A DNA stretch of 64,000 nt from Massariosphaeria phaeospora (lineage: Eukaryota; Ascomycota; Dothideomycetes; Pleosporales): NCBI GenBank assembly GCA_011032825.1, contig JAADJZ010000035.1, positions 124,001 through 188,000 on the forward strand, given 5' to 3'. Under the pieces are notes generated by a model, which saw nothing but the letters and a program-made list of their open reading frames with translations, had not been told where the DNA came from and did no database searches. How positions within the stretch are numbered: the first letter of the stretch is position 1; every line of letters starts with the position of its first letter. This document shows, in pieces, positions 30,515 to 41,700 of this stretch. A program made the translations under genes and the position numbers.

Positions 30515-32364
30515 ATGCTGCTCACTAAACTCCCCCTCGAGCTCGTCCAGGACATCATTGCACTCTCCGTCCAGGACCAGGAGATCTTCGACGTGGTCCG
30601 CATGCGAGAGGTCAATCGTGAGTCGAAGATTGTTATCCCCCGCAACCTGCACTTTTCCATACTGTTGCTGTAATATCCATAATAACCCCAAACCAAGATC
30701 TGTTCGACAGAGAAGTCATCCGCGCCTACTCGAGTTTAGACAATCACAAGGTGCCGGGGCGGTGGAAATGGTCACGGGTTCCAATTTCATATCGGCTCCG
30801 CTGGTCTCGCTCCGTCGTCGGGCGCAACCGCACCCAAGACGAAATCACTTCGTACATGCACGACACGGTCGACTACCTAGAGAAGATTTCCAAGGCCGCA
30901 GACCCGGACGACAGTGGCCTCGTCACGCGCGAGCAGTGGCTGAACGAGCTTTGCGAGATCATGGCGCCCTACGAAGCCGATTGCCAGTGCGGACGACCGG
31001 CGTTCCGACATCCGCAGAAATACAATCGGGAAAAGATCCGGGAAACGGCATTTCACGTCGCCATTTTGAAGAGGCGCACTGCGCTGGAGATCGCCATGAT
31101 AGAAGACGGCATGTGCGCGAGCAGCGGCTGTCCGTACATCCAAGTGCACCGCCGCGAGGTCGAATGGAAGCGGCGCAACGCGCTCGAGTGGGCAGTGCAG
31201 CAGGGCCTCGTCGACACGGTGCAGCGCCTCGTCGCCGACGACGAGACCAAACGCGCCTACACCATGTGGAACGAGGCGCTCCGCATTGCCGCGATGCGTG
31301 GCAACATGCCCATTCTCGACATCTTCCTACAGCCGAATTTCTTCTACACCTTCACCGAAGACTCGTTCCCCCACGCTATCGAAGACGCCGCCGCCCACCG
31401 CCAATGGCCCGCCGTGCACCGCCTCCTCGCACACCCAGCGTGCACCTTCAAGGCTGTCCTTCTGCTGACCGAAGCCGCCAAACAAGGCGACGTCGCCATC
31501 GTACAGGACCTGCTTGGCCGCGACCCGCCGGGCTACGGTCTCCACTGGGGAAACCGGCCGGAAGACTCCCTGGAAGCCGCGGCGGCGGGCAGCCACGGCA
31601 CCAGCCCCCAGGAAAACCGGTTGGAAGACGCCCTAGAAGCCGCGGCGGCAGGCGGCCACGTCGCCGTCTACCGCCTCCTGTTCGAGCGCGAAGTGCCCCA
31701 GCTGCTGGAGAACGAGGTGACTATCCGGGCCTTGAATCTCCACGCGGGCGGCAGCGTCGAGATCCTGAAGATGCACCGCGAGGCCGGGCTGTCCTACAAC
31801 GACGCGCACGAGCTGTTCTTCGACCGCGCGGTGCAAACCGGCAACATCGCCATGGCCGAGTACCTAGTCGCCACGTTCCCGGCCGACTTCGCGACGCCCG
31901 ACCCGGACCTCGCGCACGCGCTCGTCCTGCTCGCCCTTGCGCACGGCCAGCTCGCCATGGCGCAGTGGCTCGTTGCGCGCTCCGGCGGTGCCGAGGCGCT
32001 GACAGCGCGCGACGCCATCACGCTGATTGACGCCAACTTCGGCGCGACGGCTACGACGGGCACGACGCCGCTGATTGCGAGCATCGATGCCGGTAACGTG
32101 GACTTGGTGCGCTGGGTGCTGGCCACGTGCAAGGAGACGGGCGCTGGCGCGGGAGAGGAAGAGGACGGCGACGAGATGCGGCGCGTGGTGCGCGAGACCA
32201 AGTTTGGCTGGGAGGAGCGCGAGGCGAGGGTGCTGGCGCTGACGTACTTGGGCGAGAAGGTGCGCGAGGCGACGCAGTCGGCGATTTGGACGGTTGAGAA
32301 GATTGCGCCGCAGTGGAGGGTGGATAAGGCGTTGAAGGAGGTGCTGGGAGGGGGAGACGAGTAG
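30515..32364 (+). CDS. Ankyrin-repeat protein with F-box-like N-terminus
   Basis: Two exons, 30515-30617 and 30698-32364, giving 589 residues. The N-terminus MLLTKLPLELVQDIIAL resembles an F-box helix, and the first exon ends in the same phase as that of the second ankyrin gene at 41.7-43.2 kb. From about 190 onward the protein is built of degenerate ankyrin repeats (RNALEWAVQQGLVDTVQRLV, LEAAAAGGHVAVYRLLFERE, TPLIASIDAGNVDLVRWVL). A 63-bp direct duplication at about 31550-31675 repeats the segment E-D-(S/A)-LEAAAAG. Families like this are numerous in Dothideomycetes and are lineage-specific. A role as a ubiquitin-ligase adaptor is possible but unproven. No signal peptide or membrane helix is present. 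Confidence 0.8.
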
Positions 32365-34258
32365 GGGGGTGGGGGCTACGAGTAGTGGTTGAAAAGTTTG
32401 ATGCGATGTTGGGCTTGATGTTTTGATATTTTGAGGACTGACTCGAGGAAAGGAGGAGGGAGGTACGGTTGATTTGGGTAGGTAGGTAGTTTTGTGTCGC
32501 TTTAGTATCCATTGCATCTGTCTTATTGGCTCGCTTTCGCTTCGCTTTTCTCTCGTGCCCCCCTTTTTTTCCAAGTTCGTATTGGTCCATCATCTTCGAG
32601 GCGGCGGCGCCTGCTGGGGCAGTATTCGTGTGAGTGGTGCAACTTTGATGGACATTGTGCGTGTGCGTGTGTATATGTTTGTGTGAAGAGATCAGGAAAA
32701 CGAAGAAAAGAAGCGAGCGAAGATTCTATCTATACGAGTTATCTCATCTCATCTCACCCCAAGAAACCGTAGCTCTGTTCTGAAAGTAAGTGAAAATACG
32801 CTCCCACAAAACACAAAACACAAAACACAAAACACAAAACACAAAACACAAAACACAAAACACAAAACACAAAACACAAAACACAAAACAGACAAAACAG
32901 AGGGCTACCCACCTATCCATCCATTCACCTTCCTTAGCAATCAACCCCGTCTCCGCTATACGTTGTTCACGCAAACTTCCTCTGTTTGGTTCGCTCTTTT
33001 GCTTTTCTCTCCGCTTTTTTTCCTGAAAAAGAAGAAGAAAAACCTGAAAGCATATAAAGATATTGGAGACATGGGAGACAGATGAAGTAATAAATGAAGA
33101 TGGGAGATAAATGAATTGAGCTGAGCTGGACTGAGCTGGACTGAAATGAACTAAACGGGTCAAGATACTTTTTCTAGCGGATTAGATATGCTACTTAGCT
33201 GTCATGTATCTTCTATCTTCTATGTGTTGTTTGGCTACTCTACAAGTAGTTCATCCTACTACTTTCTATATTCATATATACGTACGTACATACATACATA
33301 CATATATATTAACATACCAAGTCCTCGAATTTCAATCCTATCTATCCCATTCTATTCTATTCTATTCCAATCCTACAAAAGCTAAAATCCGAAATTTCTG
33401 AAAATCCTCCCGTACCAGTTCAGCTCAGCTCAGCTCAACGTACCAGAGTTAGAGTCTACGAAACACAACCTAGCTTAACCTAACCTAATCTCTATTTCTA
33501 TTCCTAGTGCTATTCACATCTGCCTACCTACCTACCTTACTACTAGTGTAACAACGTATCTATCTATCTATTCTAAATAGATTCTTGCACAGCTACCAGC
33601 ACGATAAGAGTGTATTTCCCAAGACCAACTCGTACTCCGCTAATGTCCGTTTCTAATTAGCTTAGCTTAGTATAGTATGTCTTATCTTATCTTGGACACA
33701 GGGACAAACAAATAAACCTATCGAGCTGATCCGATACTCACTTTGGGCAAACGAAGGCGAGGATGAAGACGAAGACGAAGATGAGTGAACTGATAAGCGT
33801 AACATAAGATAGATAGATAAGGAGGGTATACTCTGGTAGGAACAAGGAGAGAGTTGGAGCGGGAGCGGGGGCGGGATTGAACGGGAGTGAAGTAAATAGA
33901 ACTGAACCGGAGTTTACATGCATACATACATATATCTACATACAGATAAAATGCCATCTCCCTCTCTATCTTACACACACATGCCAAAAGTGTTTATCAT
34001 ACAAGCAGCTACTAATATACAATCCCACCTCAACTTCAGCCGCTATCCAAGTCTCTCTTCCAACTCGACTTCAGCCGAATTCTCAACCCAGACACCGTCC
34101 TGTCGTCCACGCCTGCCTCCAAGTATGCAGAGGCGTCAGAAAGGCGGCAGATGCATTCAGTGTGCTGCATCTTTTCCGTCCCAGTTTCTCCAGTCGACAG
34201 CACATCCAACCTAGTCACCGGCTTTAATTACAACTACAACGACGACATTGAAGCAGTG
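32365..34258. other. Long gene-free stretch with simple repeats
   Basis: No gene. It holds a heptamer minisatellite (listed separately), CT-rich and A-rich tracts, GCTGAGCTGGACTGAGCTGG-like repeats near 33120, TACATACATACATATATAT near 33290, and runs of CTACCTACCTAC and CTATCTATCTA near 33520-33570. Confidence 0.5.
32805..32890. repeat. (CACAAAA)n heptamer repeat, about 12 copies
   Basis: Near-perfect head-to-tail heptamers, read directly. They lie in the 3' intergenic region after the ankyrin gene. Confidence 0.9.
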
Positions 34259-35500
34259 TCAGTCATCGATCCGCGTTTTCTTAGGCGGCGTTCTCGCGCG
34301 GCGTCTTGGCCCGGTCAGCACCCGCATCCCCTCCCCACTCCGGTCCAGGCGATCGCCCGCTATCTTGTTGTACAGCGCCTTGCCCAGCGCAACGTCCTCC
34401 TTGCGTTCCAGATACGACGACGTCAATGCCACATGGCGCCGGAAGACGAAGAGATCGCTGCTGAACATTTGCAAGTCCTGGCGCACTACCGCCATGGCGT
34501 GTACCAGCGCGTTGAGGCGAGCGCGCGCCTTTGGATCCGTCTTGTGGCGGCGCGAGTACTGGGGGTAGGCGCCGTTATTATCAGCGCGCGAGCTGGCTGG
34601 GCGGGTCAGGAACTCGAGAGACTGCAGCCGCGTGCGCAGCTGGGCTTGCGATTTCATGATGCCCATGTGGAGGGCTTCGGTGGGCCACATGCCGGGATAA
34701 GCGTCGTTGAGCTGGGCGAGCTGCTGGTATCGGGCGGCCAAAGCGGCTCGTCGGGCTTCTTGGAGGCGCATGGCTCGGGAGTCGTCGGCGAACGCCCGCG
34801 GCGACGATTTGAGACCCGGTGTCGATGTGTTGCGGAGATCCTCGAATTGTCTGCGTATGTCGCCGTTCAGCCGGTTGTACTGTGATGTTGTCTCCGCCCG
34901 GGCAGCCAAGTATTCGGCCGGCAAGGGGCTGTATCGCTGGACGGCTTCGCCTTTGAAATTATCGTTCTCGATGTGAGATAGTAGCAACGCCATTGAGCGG
35001 TTCAGTTCGTTGCTTTTGGCAGGCCACACTTGGAAGAATTGCAGCGAGCGCAAGAACAGCTTGGGTTTCCAACGCCTGAAGCTGTGCATCATGTACTCCA
35101 GGAGCGACGTGTCTTCGTAGTGCCGCCAGAAGGGCAACAGCCGTCGGTGCATGGCCAATTGGGCGCCGTAGTATTTCGAATGGAACTCCCACAGCCTCGC
35201 CTCATAGTCGTGGCTCGCTGCGGCATGTTGCTGCTCGGCATGTCGGAGTGCGGCCTCGTAGTGCTTTATTTCTCGCAGTTTGCTACGAAAGCCAACGGAT
35301 ACTTTTCCGAGATCCCAGGGCTTATCGTTCCATGTTATCAGGGTAATGTCAAACCGCGGATTCTTCGCTATACTCGTTGTTCGAGCCTCTTGTGGTGTCT
35401 CCATTGTTCCGCCTATTACGCGTCGGACGCGTGGGACTGCGGTACTAGTAGAGAACAGACGGGAAGGCCGCGTGCCCAATCTCAATTTATTAGCAGACAT
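34259..35500 (-). CDS. Protein of unknown function, probable mitochondrial presequence
   Basis: A single frame of 413 residues that I do not recognise. The first 30 residues (MSANKLRLGTRPSRLFSTST) are basic, Ser/Thr-rich and free of acids, like a mitochondrial targeting sequence. The body is helical and rich in Arg, Leu, Tyr and Trp (NDKPWDLGKVSVGFRSKLRE, WEFHSKYYGAQLAMHRRLLP, ALHMGIMKSQAQLRTRLQSL), with no membrane helix and no catalytic motif that I can name. The C-terminus is basic (RRRARTPPKKTR). The coding frame is uninterrupted, has strong amino-acid structure and is free of low complexity, so the gene is likely real. It is divergent from QCR8. Confidence 0.7.
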   Translation of the reverse strand: MSANKLRLGTRPSRLFSTSTAVPRVRRVIGGTMETPQEARTTSIAKNPRFDITLITWNDKPWDLGKVSVGFRSKLREIKHYEAALRHAEQQHAAASHDYEARLWEFHSKYYGAQLAMHRRLLPFWRHYEDTSLLEYMMHSFRRWKPKLFLRSLQFFQVWPAKSNELNRSMALLLSHIENDNFKGEAVQRYSPLPAEYLAARAETTSQYNRLNGDIRRQFEDLRNTSTPGLKSSPRAFADDSRAMRLQEARRAALAARYQQLAQLNDAYPGMWPTEALHMGIMKSQAQLRTRLQSLEFLTRPASSRADNNGAYPQYSRRHKTDPKARARLNALVHAMAVVRQDLQMFSSDLFVFRRHVALTSSYLERKEDVALGKALYNKIAGDRLDRSGEGMRVLTGPRRRARTPPKKTRIDD

Positions 35501-36002
35501 GTTACGGCGCTTCTATCTTCGTGTGTGTGCAGCGGTGGAGTATGGAGCCTCCTATGACAGCTTATAGCAGGATTGATAGAGACGGCGGCCGGAACTGCAA
35601 TGGCTTCGCGGTGTATGATGCTGGTTGGCGTGTTTGCCCGAAGCTGAGGTTGGGATTTACTTTCCTTGCGCTTAGCCGGATTTGGACTTCGCCACCTGGG
35701 TGCGGGTTCGACGCTGCTAACATGCAATAAACGAGTAAAGGGACAGGCATTTGGACATGCAAAAGCCTACAGATGATTCGATCGAATTCACATGTCACTT
35801 CTGTACTCGTTGTGCCATGCGTGTGACGTACAGCAGCAACGTGAGTTACAGCCTTGGCATCCAATCGCCGCTAACCCATCGCAGCCGCCGTAGGGCTGAA
35901 AACTTCGTGACGTGTGGGCTCCCGTTCCTCTTCAACCTCACTCCACACCACAACCCCCTCCCTCCGACTCCATCGACTGCGCTTGCACCACACACAGCTA
36001 CA
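35501..36002. other. Divergent intergenic region before QCR8
   Basis: 502 bp between opposed starts. No gene is visible. C-rich leader sequence lies just before the QCR8 ATG. Confidence 0.35.
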
Positions 36003-36493
36003 ATGGCAGGCGGAAACTCTACTGGCGGCCGCGTCAAGCACGGGTACGTCCCCCCTGTCGCCCTCTCCTCTCCCCGGTTGCCTCCCGGAGCCAGCTACCC
36101 GACCAGCACCATCAATTGCACCGTACACTACAGCGCCCGGCCCGCTAACACACCCGTAGCTATCACATCGGCGCATGGGGCAACCCGTACGAGGGCGGCG
36201 GCCAGCCCGGCAAAGGCACGACCGTCTACTCGATGAGCGCGAACCGACAGCGTCCGTTCGCCATGTTCTTCACCAAGGGCTCGTGGAACTTGGTGCGGCG
36301 GGCGCGCAACCAGGTGCTTTACGTTGTGCCGCCGTTTATTGCTGCCTACTCGGCCATGCAGTGGGCGATTGGAAGGTGCGTAGTGCGGTTGGGCACGCGG
36401 TAGACTGTGGGGCGGGATTTGCTGACTGGGTGCAGGAACGAGTATCTCAACTCCAAGCCGGGACGGGCAGAGTTCGCGGACCAGGAGGAGTAG
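36003..36493 (+). CDS. QCR8: Cytochrome bc1 complex subunit 8 (QCR8)
   Basis: Three exons, 36003-36043, 36160-36375 and 36436-36493, giving 104 residues, the usual size. Family features in order: a glycine-rich start (MAGGNSTGGRVKHGYHIGAW), a matrix-side segment ending in RPFAMFFTKGSWNLVRRARNQ, one membrane helix (VLYVVPPFIAAYSAMQWA) and the conserved tail RNEYLNSKPGRAEFAD. Known role: a small inner-membrane subunit of respiratory complex III, in contact with cytochrome b and Qcr7. All splice junctions keep the frame. Confidence 0.93.
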
Positions 36494-36899
36494 GATGCTG
36501 TACTGAGCGAAGGATGCTACGCGGACAACTGGGCGTGGAGGGGCGAAGGGGCAAAGTGCTGTGAGTGGAGGTTCGTTATCGATACCGTCCAATCTGCCTC
36601 GGCACATGCCTTGGCCGCCAACAACTACACTCCAGCAGCGCCCGTCGGTGTATCGGTTTTACGAGTCGTCTAGAATCCAACTGTACTATACTGAAGATAA
36701 TGGCTCGTGATCCTCTGCCGTTCGAAATCGCGTACTAAATAAACGCCGGTGTAGCCGCTTGTGTATTCGCTCTGGTTGTGTCTCCTAACAAACATAACTA
36801 ACTACAAAAATGCTGCAATTGTCTTGTCCCAGATGTACCCGTAACCGCAAGATATCCCAAGTCAACTTGACCTTGCACCCGAATCAGGACCCAGCCCGC

Positions 36900-37514
36900 T
36901 CACTCCGGCACGCAAACCCACTCTCCAATCCCCAATCCCTCGCACACCAACCTCCCTTTATTCCCTGCCAAAGCAACCAACTCGTCTACACCCAAACCAT
37001 GCGCTTCTGCGATTTTCCAGCACGAGTCCCCTTTTTGGACTTGAACCGCTGCAGCGCCATCGCCACACTGAACCTGTGCCGCCGTGTCGTCAGCCGAGCC
37101 GGAGTTGATAAACTTGAACATCAAGAACAGGAAGACTAGGACGAGGAGTGCGAACGGGAGCATCATGCGGATGGATTCGCGGTTGGCCGATTTGACGGCC
37201 GCGGTTTCGGTCGAGGAGGGTTGCGGGCGGGCTTGGCCGGCTGCGGGGGGTGGGTTAGCATGTGGGATGGAGAGGAGGGTGGGTAAGGGGGGTTGCTCAC
37301 CAGGCCAGAGCTTGCCGTATCGGTTCCCCTCTTCGCTTTCGTAGAACCGTCCCTCTGCGTCTTGGAACGTGTACGTCTGCGTATCGGCATCGTAGCCCAC
37401 GCGGTGCATGCCGTCAGGGAGACGCTGCTCGTCCTGCACGCATCTCGTTAGCACCGGGTCCGAGACGGAGGAGCAGGAGGCACGTACGCTGTCTTGGTCT
37501 GCCCAGCGACCCAT
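36900..37514 (-). CDS. Single-pass membrane protein with C-terminal LysM domain
   Basis: Three exons on minus: 37514-37488, 37433-37301 and 37240-36900, giving 166 residues. The start MGRWADQDS was chosen because splicing from it removes two segments that lack protein character. The N-terminal part (HRVGYDADTQTYTFQDAEGR) is a short polar module. A helix at about 90-110 (MMLPFALLVLVFLFLMFKF) spans a membrane. The last 45 residues form a LysM-type fold (VQVQKGDSCWKIAEAHGLGV... VCEGLGIGEWVCVPE) with two or three Cys. There is no signal peptide, so this is a type II membrane protein with LysM on the lumenal or outer side. LysM binds chitin or peptidoglycan-like GlcNAc polymers, but secreted LysM effectors look different. 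Function is unknown. Confidence 0.78.
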   Translation of the reverse strand: MGRWADQDSVRASCSSVSDPVLTRCVQDEQRLPDGMHRVGYDADTQTYTFQDAEGRFYESEEGNRYGKLWPGEQPPLPTLLSIPHANPPPAAGQARPQPSSTETAAVKSANRESIRMMLPFALLVLVFLFLMFKFINSGSADDTAAQVQCGDGAAAVQVQKGDSCWKIAEAHGLGVDELVALAGNKGRLVCEGLGIGEWVCVPE

Positions 37515-38331
37515 TTTGCTTTGGTTTGTGGTAGTAGAGACAAGAGGGTTAGTTGGCAGCGTGGCCGGTTGATCAAGAGAGATATGGTGTGAGCTGAGGT
37601 CGTTCAGGCGGGGGGGCTTATTGTTGTGAGGGGGCTGGTTGCTGGTGGAGGACCAGAAGCTGACTGCAGGCAATCTAGGTATCTGTCTTCAGATAGGAAG
37701 GCAGCCGAGGGGAACTTGGTAGATGGTGGGGGGCCAACTGTGCTTCCGGTGAAAGAAGGTCGGGGGTTGTTGTCACGATGTGACGCGCGACGCTTGTGGC
37801 TATGCAGATACCGGCTAGTGACGTCTGATTGGTTCAAACTACCCCGCTTCACATCACATCCACGTCTCACCTCACCTACGATGATTGCTTCCACCTACAA
37901 CGTCCGTTGGTCACCTTAATCACTTTGCGACCGACAGCGTAACAAGGCAGTAAGAAGATACCAAACTACTATCAGAAGCCCCTATACAAACCGATGACGA
38001 CGCGGGAACCATGCCCTCCGGTCGCCGCGATATCAACTCAACACAAATAGCGAAATTAGTTACATCATAAACAGCACATCTAGTAGCGGTAGAAGAGTAT
38101 AGAAGGTAGTTGCATCTAATCAACAAACCAAATCAAGACTCTGGACTTGGCCTTTAGGCAAGGTTCGATACGGGTTTCGCTTGGAACTACGCCGCACTGC
38201 GCCGCACCCACGTATCTACAACACCACAACACTTGCCTCTTCACCCTCATTTCTAATCATCATCTCCATTACATTGGTTCCCAATCTCCTGTTTGTCGCT
38301 TCAAAGATCTGCTATAAAATTTAGTCTCACC
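37515..38331. other. Divergent intergenic region
   Basis: About 0.8 kb between the LysM gene and the next plus gene. No supported frame. A CTATAAAA box at about 38311 lies 20 bp before the downstream ATG. Confidence 0.4.
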
Positions 38332-39508
38332 ATGGACTCGTCGTTCGACCCCCAGCTTAGCAGTAAATTCATCTCTGCGCCGGCCGAGATCCGTCGCGCC
38401 ATCTACGCCCATCTCATCCCTTCGCAAATCCATCTCTCCCTCGGCGAAAAGGGCCTTCTTCGTTTGGCACCCTGTGTACAGCATGACAACGACGGCGATG
38501 CCGACTGTATCAACCAGCGAACTAATGATGCCGGTCTTGTGGTATGGAGAGACGTGTATGCGAGAGGTCCCGATCCCGATCCCATACAGGCGCTCCGATT
38601 GCGGTCTTCGTGGGGTCCACACTGGCGATGCGAAGAGCAGATGCGGCGCGGCTGCTCGAGAGAAAGTGACCGTACCGTCATGTCGCTGCTTCTCGTGTGT
38701 AAACGGATGTATGTAGATTAATAACGGCGAAATCTAGTATAGCCCGCTAACATATTTGCTCCGCAGGTATACAGATATTATAGAAACGATGGTCGATCTT
38801 ACCGCAATACAAATCAACGACCTCGAAACGCTCAGCCTTTTAGCTCCAGAAGGCCGAGGTATGCTCGGATCCGAGCCATCATCTCCCACTTCCGTCCTTT
38901 CCACCTACCTTCTTCCTAATCTCAAATATCTACACATAACTCTACGACTCCCGTTCTCCATCTACGAAGCGCTCGAGCATGTTCCTGATTTTTCTTCCAC
39001 CAGCAACTCTGAACCATCACTCCTCTCCGCCTGGACAGATATTCGTCTCACCATAAACGAACACTTGCCCAAACTGCGCGAACTTCGGATCTGGCTAGAC
39101 CACGACGGCCTTGAATCATGGTCGCTCCTCAACGAGCGCGCCGTCTTATCTCCTCTTGCATCTCTAAGCAACAACCCGCGCTTGCAGGTATCCATCAATC
39201 TCCCAAAACTACATCCCAGATGGGAATCCGCGGAACGGCATTTCATCAACGATAGCAGTGCATTGCCACTAATCATACACCGACGGTACCGCCAGCGACA
39301 CCATGGCATCGTAAACCCTAGGGACGGCAGCCTGAGCATTGAGGAAAAGGGGGATTTTCCAGCTATGTACCCCCTTGGCAATGAAGAATGGATGGGGACT
39401 ATGGAGAAAGTAGAGGAGATGGAAAGAGATGAGTGGGCGGAGGGAAGGGACCCGACTCGTATAATTGATTCGTTCATGTCAGTCCATCACATTGATCCAC
39501 CTGCTTAG
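38332..39508 (+). CDS. F-box-like / DUF7730-like fungal protein
   Basis: Two exons, 38332-38708 and 38767-39508, giving 372 residues. The frame closes as KRM-YTD across the intron. The N-terminal part has the pattern seen in the many Dothideomycete proteins annotated as F-box-like or DUF7730: APAEIRRAIYAHLIP, a variable charged loop, and a LLLVCKRMY helix. The C-terminal half has scattered beta-strand-like segments (LPNLKYLHITLRLPF, LPKLRELRIWLDH). The name is from memory of the family. The F-box resemblance is limited to the first helix, so a role in protein turnover is only a guess. An upstream TTG start would add 13 residues and is not needed. Confidence 0.75.
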
Positions 39509-41700
39509 TTGTGCTCACTGCATATTTAGTGTTGGCGGAATGCAACAAATTTAACAGCCAGCTTCGAATAAATTGAGTTCGCTGAAATTGACGAAGGAAT
39601 TCGGAAGAAATGGTATAGGCTCTTTAAATGAGTAGTGTGCTTCTACCTAGGCAAGGCAATTAGGCTCGTAGAGAAGACTGTGCTGATCAAACTGCACACA
39701 CAGTAGGACCTATCACGTTCACGCACGTACTCTTTATATAGTACGCAGGCATTAGGCACAATATGCAACCTGCCATGCCATACTCGCGCTTCCGAAATGT
39801 GCCTGTAGTCATAAAAGGGCTTGCAGTAGGTATTCCATAACCAATAGCCTTTCTAGCAAGGTGTATGAGATTGTAGCACGAAGGTGGAAGGCAACTTCAC
39901 AGCCTCGTCTACGTCTACCCTACAGTGCGGTGGCCGAGCGCCGCTCCGACATTATACGCGCCGCCCTGGGCATGATGGTTCATCACTCTCAGTCTCCACC
40001 TTCATTTCAAACAGAAGAATCCCCTTCAGAGCTCGACACGCGGACGGCAATTCGCCCTTGAAAATCATCGAAATCCGGCCAGCGCCCGGTTTGCCTCTCC
40101 CGATACGCCATCGTCATGGATCTAGCTACCATTGTGGGTCTGAGCACTCTACTCTTCGTGTCCTTCGGGAAAGGCTGGACGCATTTCCAAGAATACAAAA
40201 AGAAGAAAAGAGGACAAGCTACGTGGAAACGAGCAAGCGGGGCGAAGGATATGTAATATCACCAAAACAGATATGCCTTTTCTGTCCATGTATTTTACTG
40301 AGATCAAGAGTTTACAATTGTATAAGACGGTAGCTCCCAGGTGTCTCAATGTAAGGTAACACTCCTGTCATGTCAAAGGCTCAACTTCTGCACAACGAGT
40401 TTTTTTCATTGCGCATATCTATTCTAATGAACTAGTCTCTGAAAACCCTGTAGGCAGTGAATAACTCGTCAACGGTAATTATTGGGATGCCCGGGGGCAC
40501 AGTGCCCAATTCGTTATCAAAGGTCCCGGTTCGAGTTCCGCGAGTCACGCGAGAGATGCTGATCCTGTTATGCTAGAACCTGAGGAAGGGCTTACTTATG
40601 CTGGTAGTTACTGCTATTCTGCACTACCCGAGCGAAAGAGCAGTTATGGTTGTCGAGTCTATGTGAGATGATGTGATGGAGTGACCTCGGAAGTGACACG
40701 ACGAGAAGTGGTTACGTCATCGAGCTAGAAGGCTGGGCAAATCTATGCAAAAACTTCTACTCCTTACCCACGAGCAAGAAGTTAATAACGTCGAAAAAGC
40801 AGGTGGCGAGAAACACCATTATACAACTCCGCCCGGCAACGTCTTGGTGTAGTGCCTTGGGCAACATCATCGCTGCAACAAGTATCTGAGTATAGTATTG
40901 ACAGTCTGGTGTTCGAGCTACTCACAAAGTCATAGCTAGCTATTCGGCGCGAGAGCGTGTAGTAGACCAACAGGAAGCTCAGATGCTGCTGGATCTGCAC
41001 ATATCAACCTTTGGTTCTGAGATTGCAGTTTTTCAGACGTCCTCGGAAAGTAGCAATGACTCGAAATCCTGGGCTCAGTCCGAAGCATTTTCCAGCGTGT
41101 ATTCCATCAATTTGTATCCCCTCAACTGAATCCATACTCTCATTTTATCTAATATCCTAGCACGAGCCTTTTCCGTTCTGCAAGCTGCTATTGCTAGTGC
41201 TAGCTTATCCTTCACGTGTCTTCTCTCTTTTCCTCTAATCCACTGTCCATATGTCTCTTCTCGTGCTATTCTATCCCTGTAGTACAGCTAGCTGCCTCCC
41301 GCGAAAACCAGGAAGATAAGTCATGGCCAGAGAAATGGTTCGGAAAGGTCGCGCATCGAAAACCGCGGCTCTCTGAGTGACGGCAAGCCAGTAACCCACG
41401 CGTCGCCATTCACAAAGGCGCCAAAGATGCCGCCGCGTGAGAAGCCGCGAGTTTTCGCGCCCCTTCTCCGCAGAGTCCGGCTTCATCTCTTTCTCGCCGA
41501 TTTGCACTCCCCATGGTGAACTTTATTTTCGAGCTGAGCAGAGGCTGGAAACGCGGACCATGCATGCGAGTTTCGAGCCATGGTAGTATTCCAAACTTCC
41601 ACAATTGCTACTGCCATCATCTTGACCGTTTCTCGGGTTTGCAGCTGCTCGAGGACACGGCAGTCATCGTTCAACGCCCGCGGAAATCCTCACGCAAGAC
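39509..41700. other. Gene-poor 2.2-kb stretch
   Basis: No conventional gene. One short ORF (listed) and a B-box-like ggttcgagttcc near 40528 that does not fold as a tRNA. The part between 39510 and 39860 is AT-rich. Confidence 0.45.
40116..40256 (+). CDS. Possible 46-residue membrane micropeptide
   Basis: Starts MDLATIVGLSTLLFVSFGK, one hydrophobic helix, followed by a strongly basic tail (EYKKKKRGQ, WKRASG). Short N-in or tail-anchored micropeptides look like this. There is no family match and no supporting neighbour, so it may be chance. Confidence 0.25.
   Translation: MDLATIVGLSTLLFVSFGKGWTHFQEYKKKKRGQATWKRASGAKDM

Noticed and set aside
30195..32030. 611-residue plus-strand frame over the ankyrin gene
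   Set aside because: It is Arg/Pro-rich in the wrong frame; the ankyrin repeats are in the frame used.
40440..40560. Possible tRNA or tRNA-derived SINE (ggttcgagttcc B box)
   Set aside because: The T stem has two mismatches and no cloverleaf can be formed around it.
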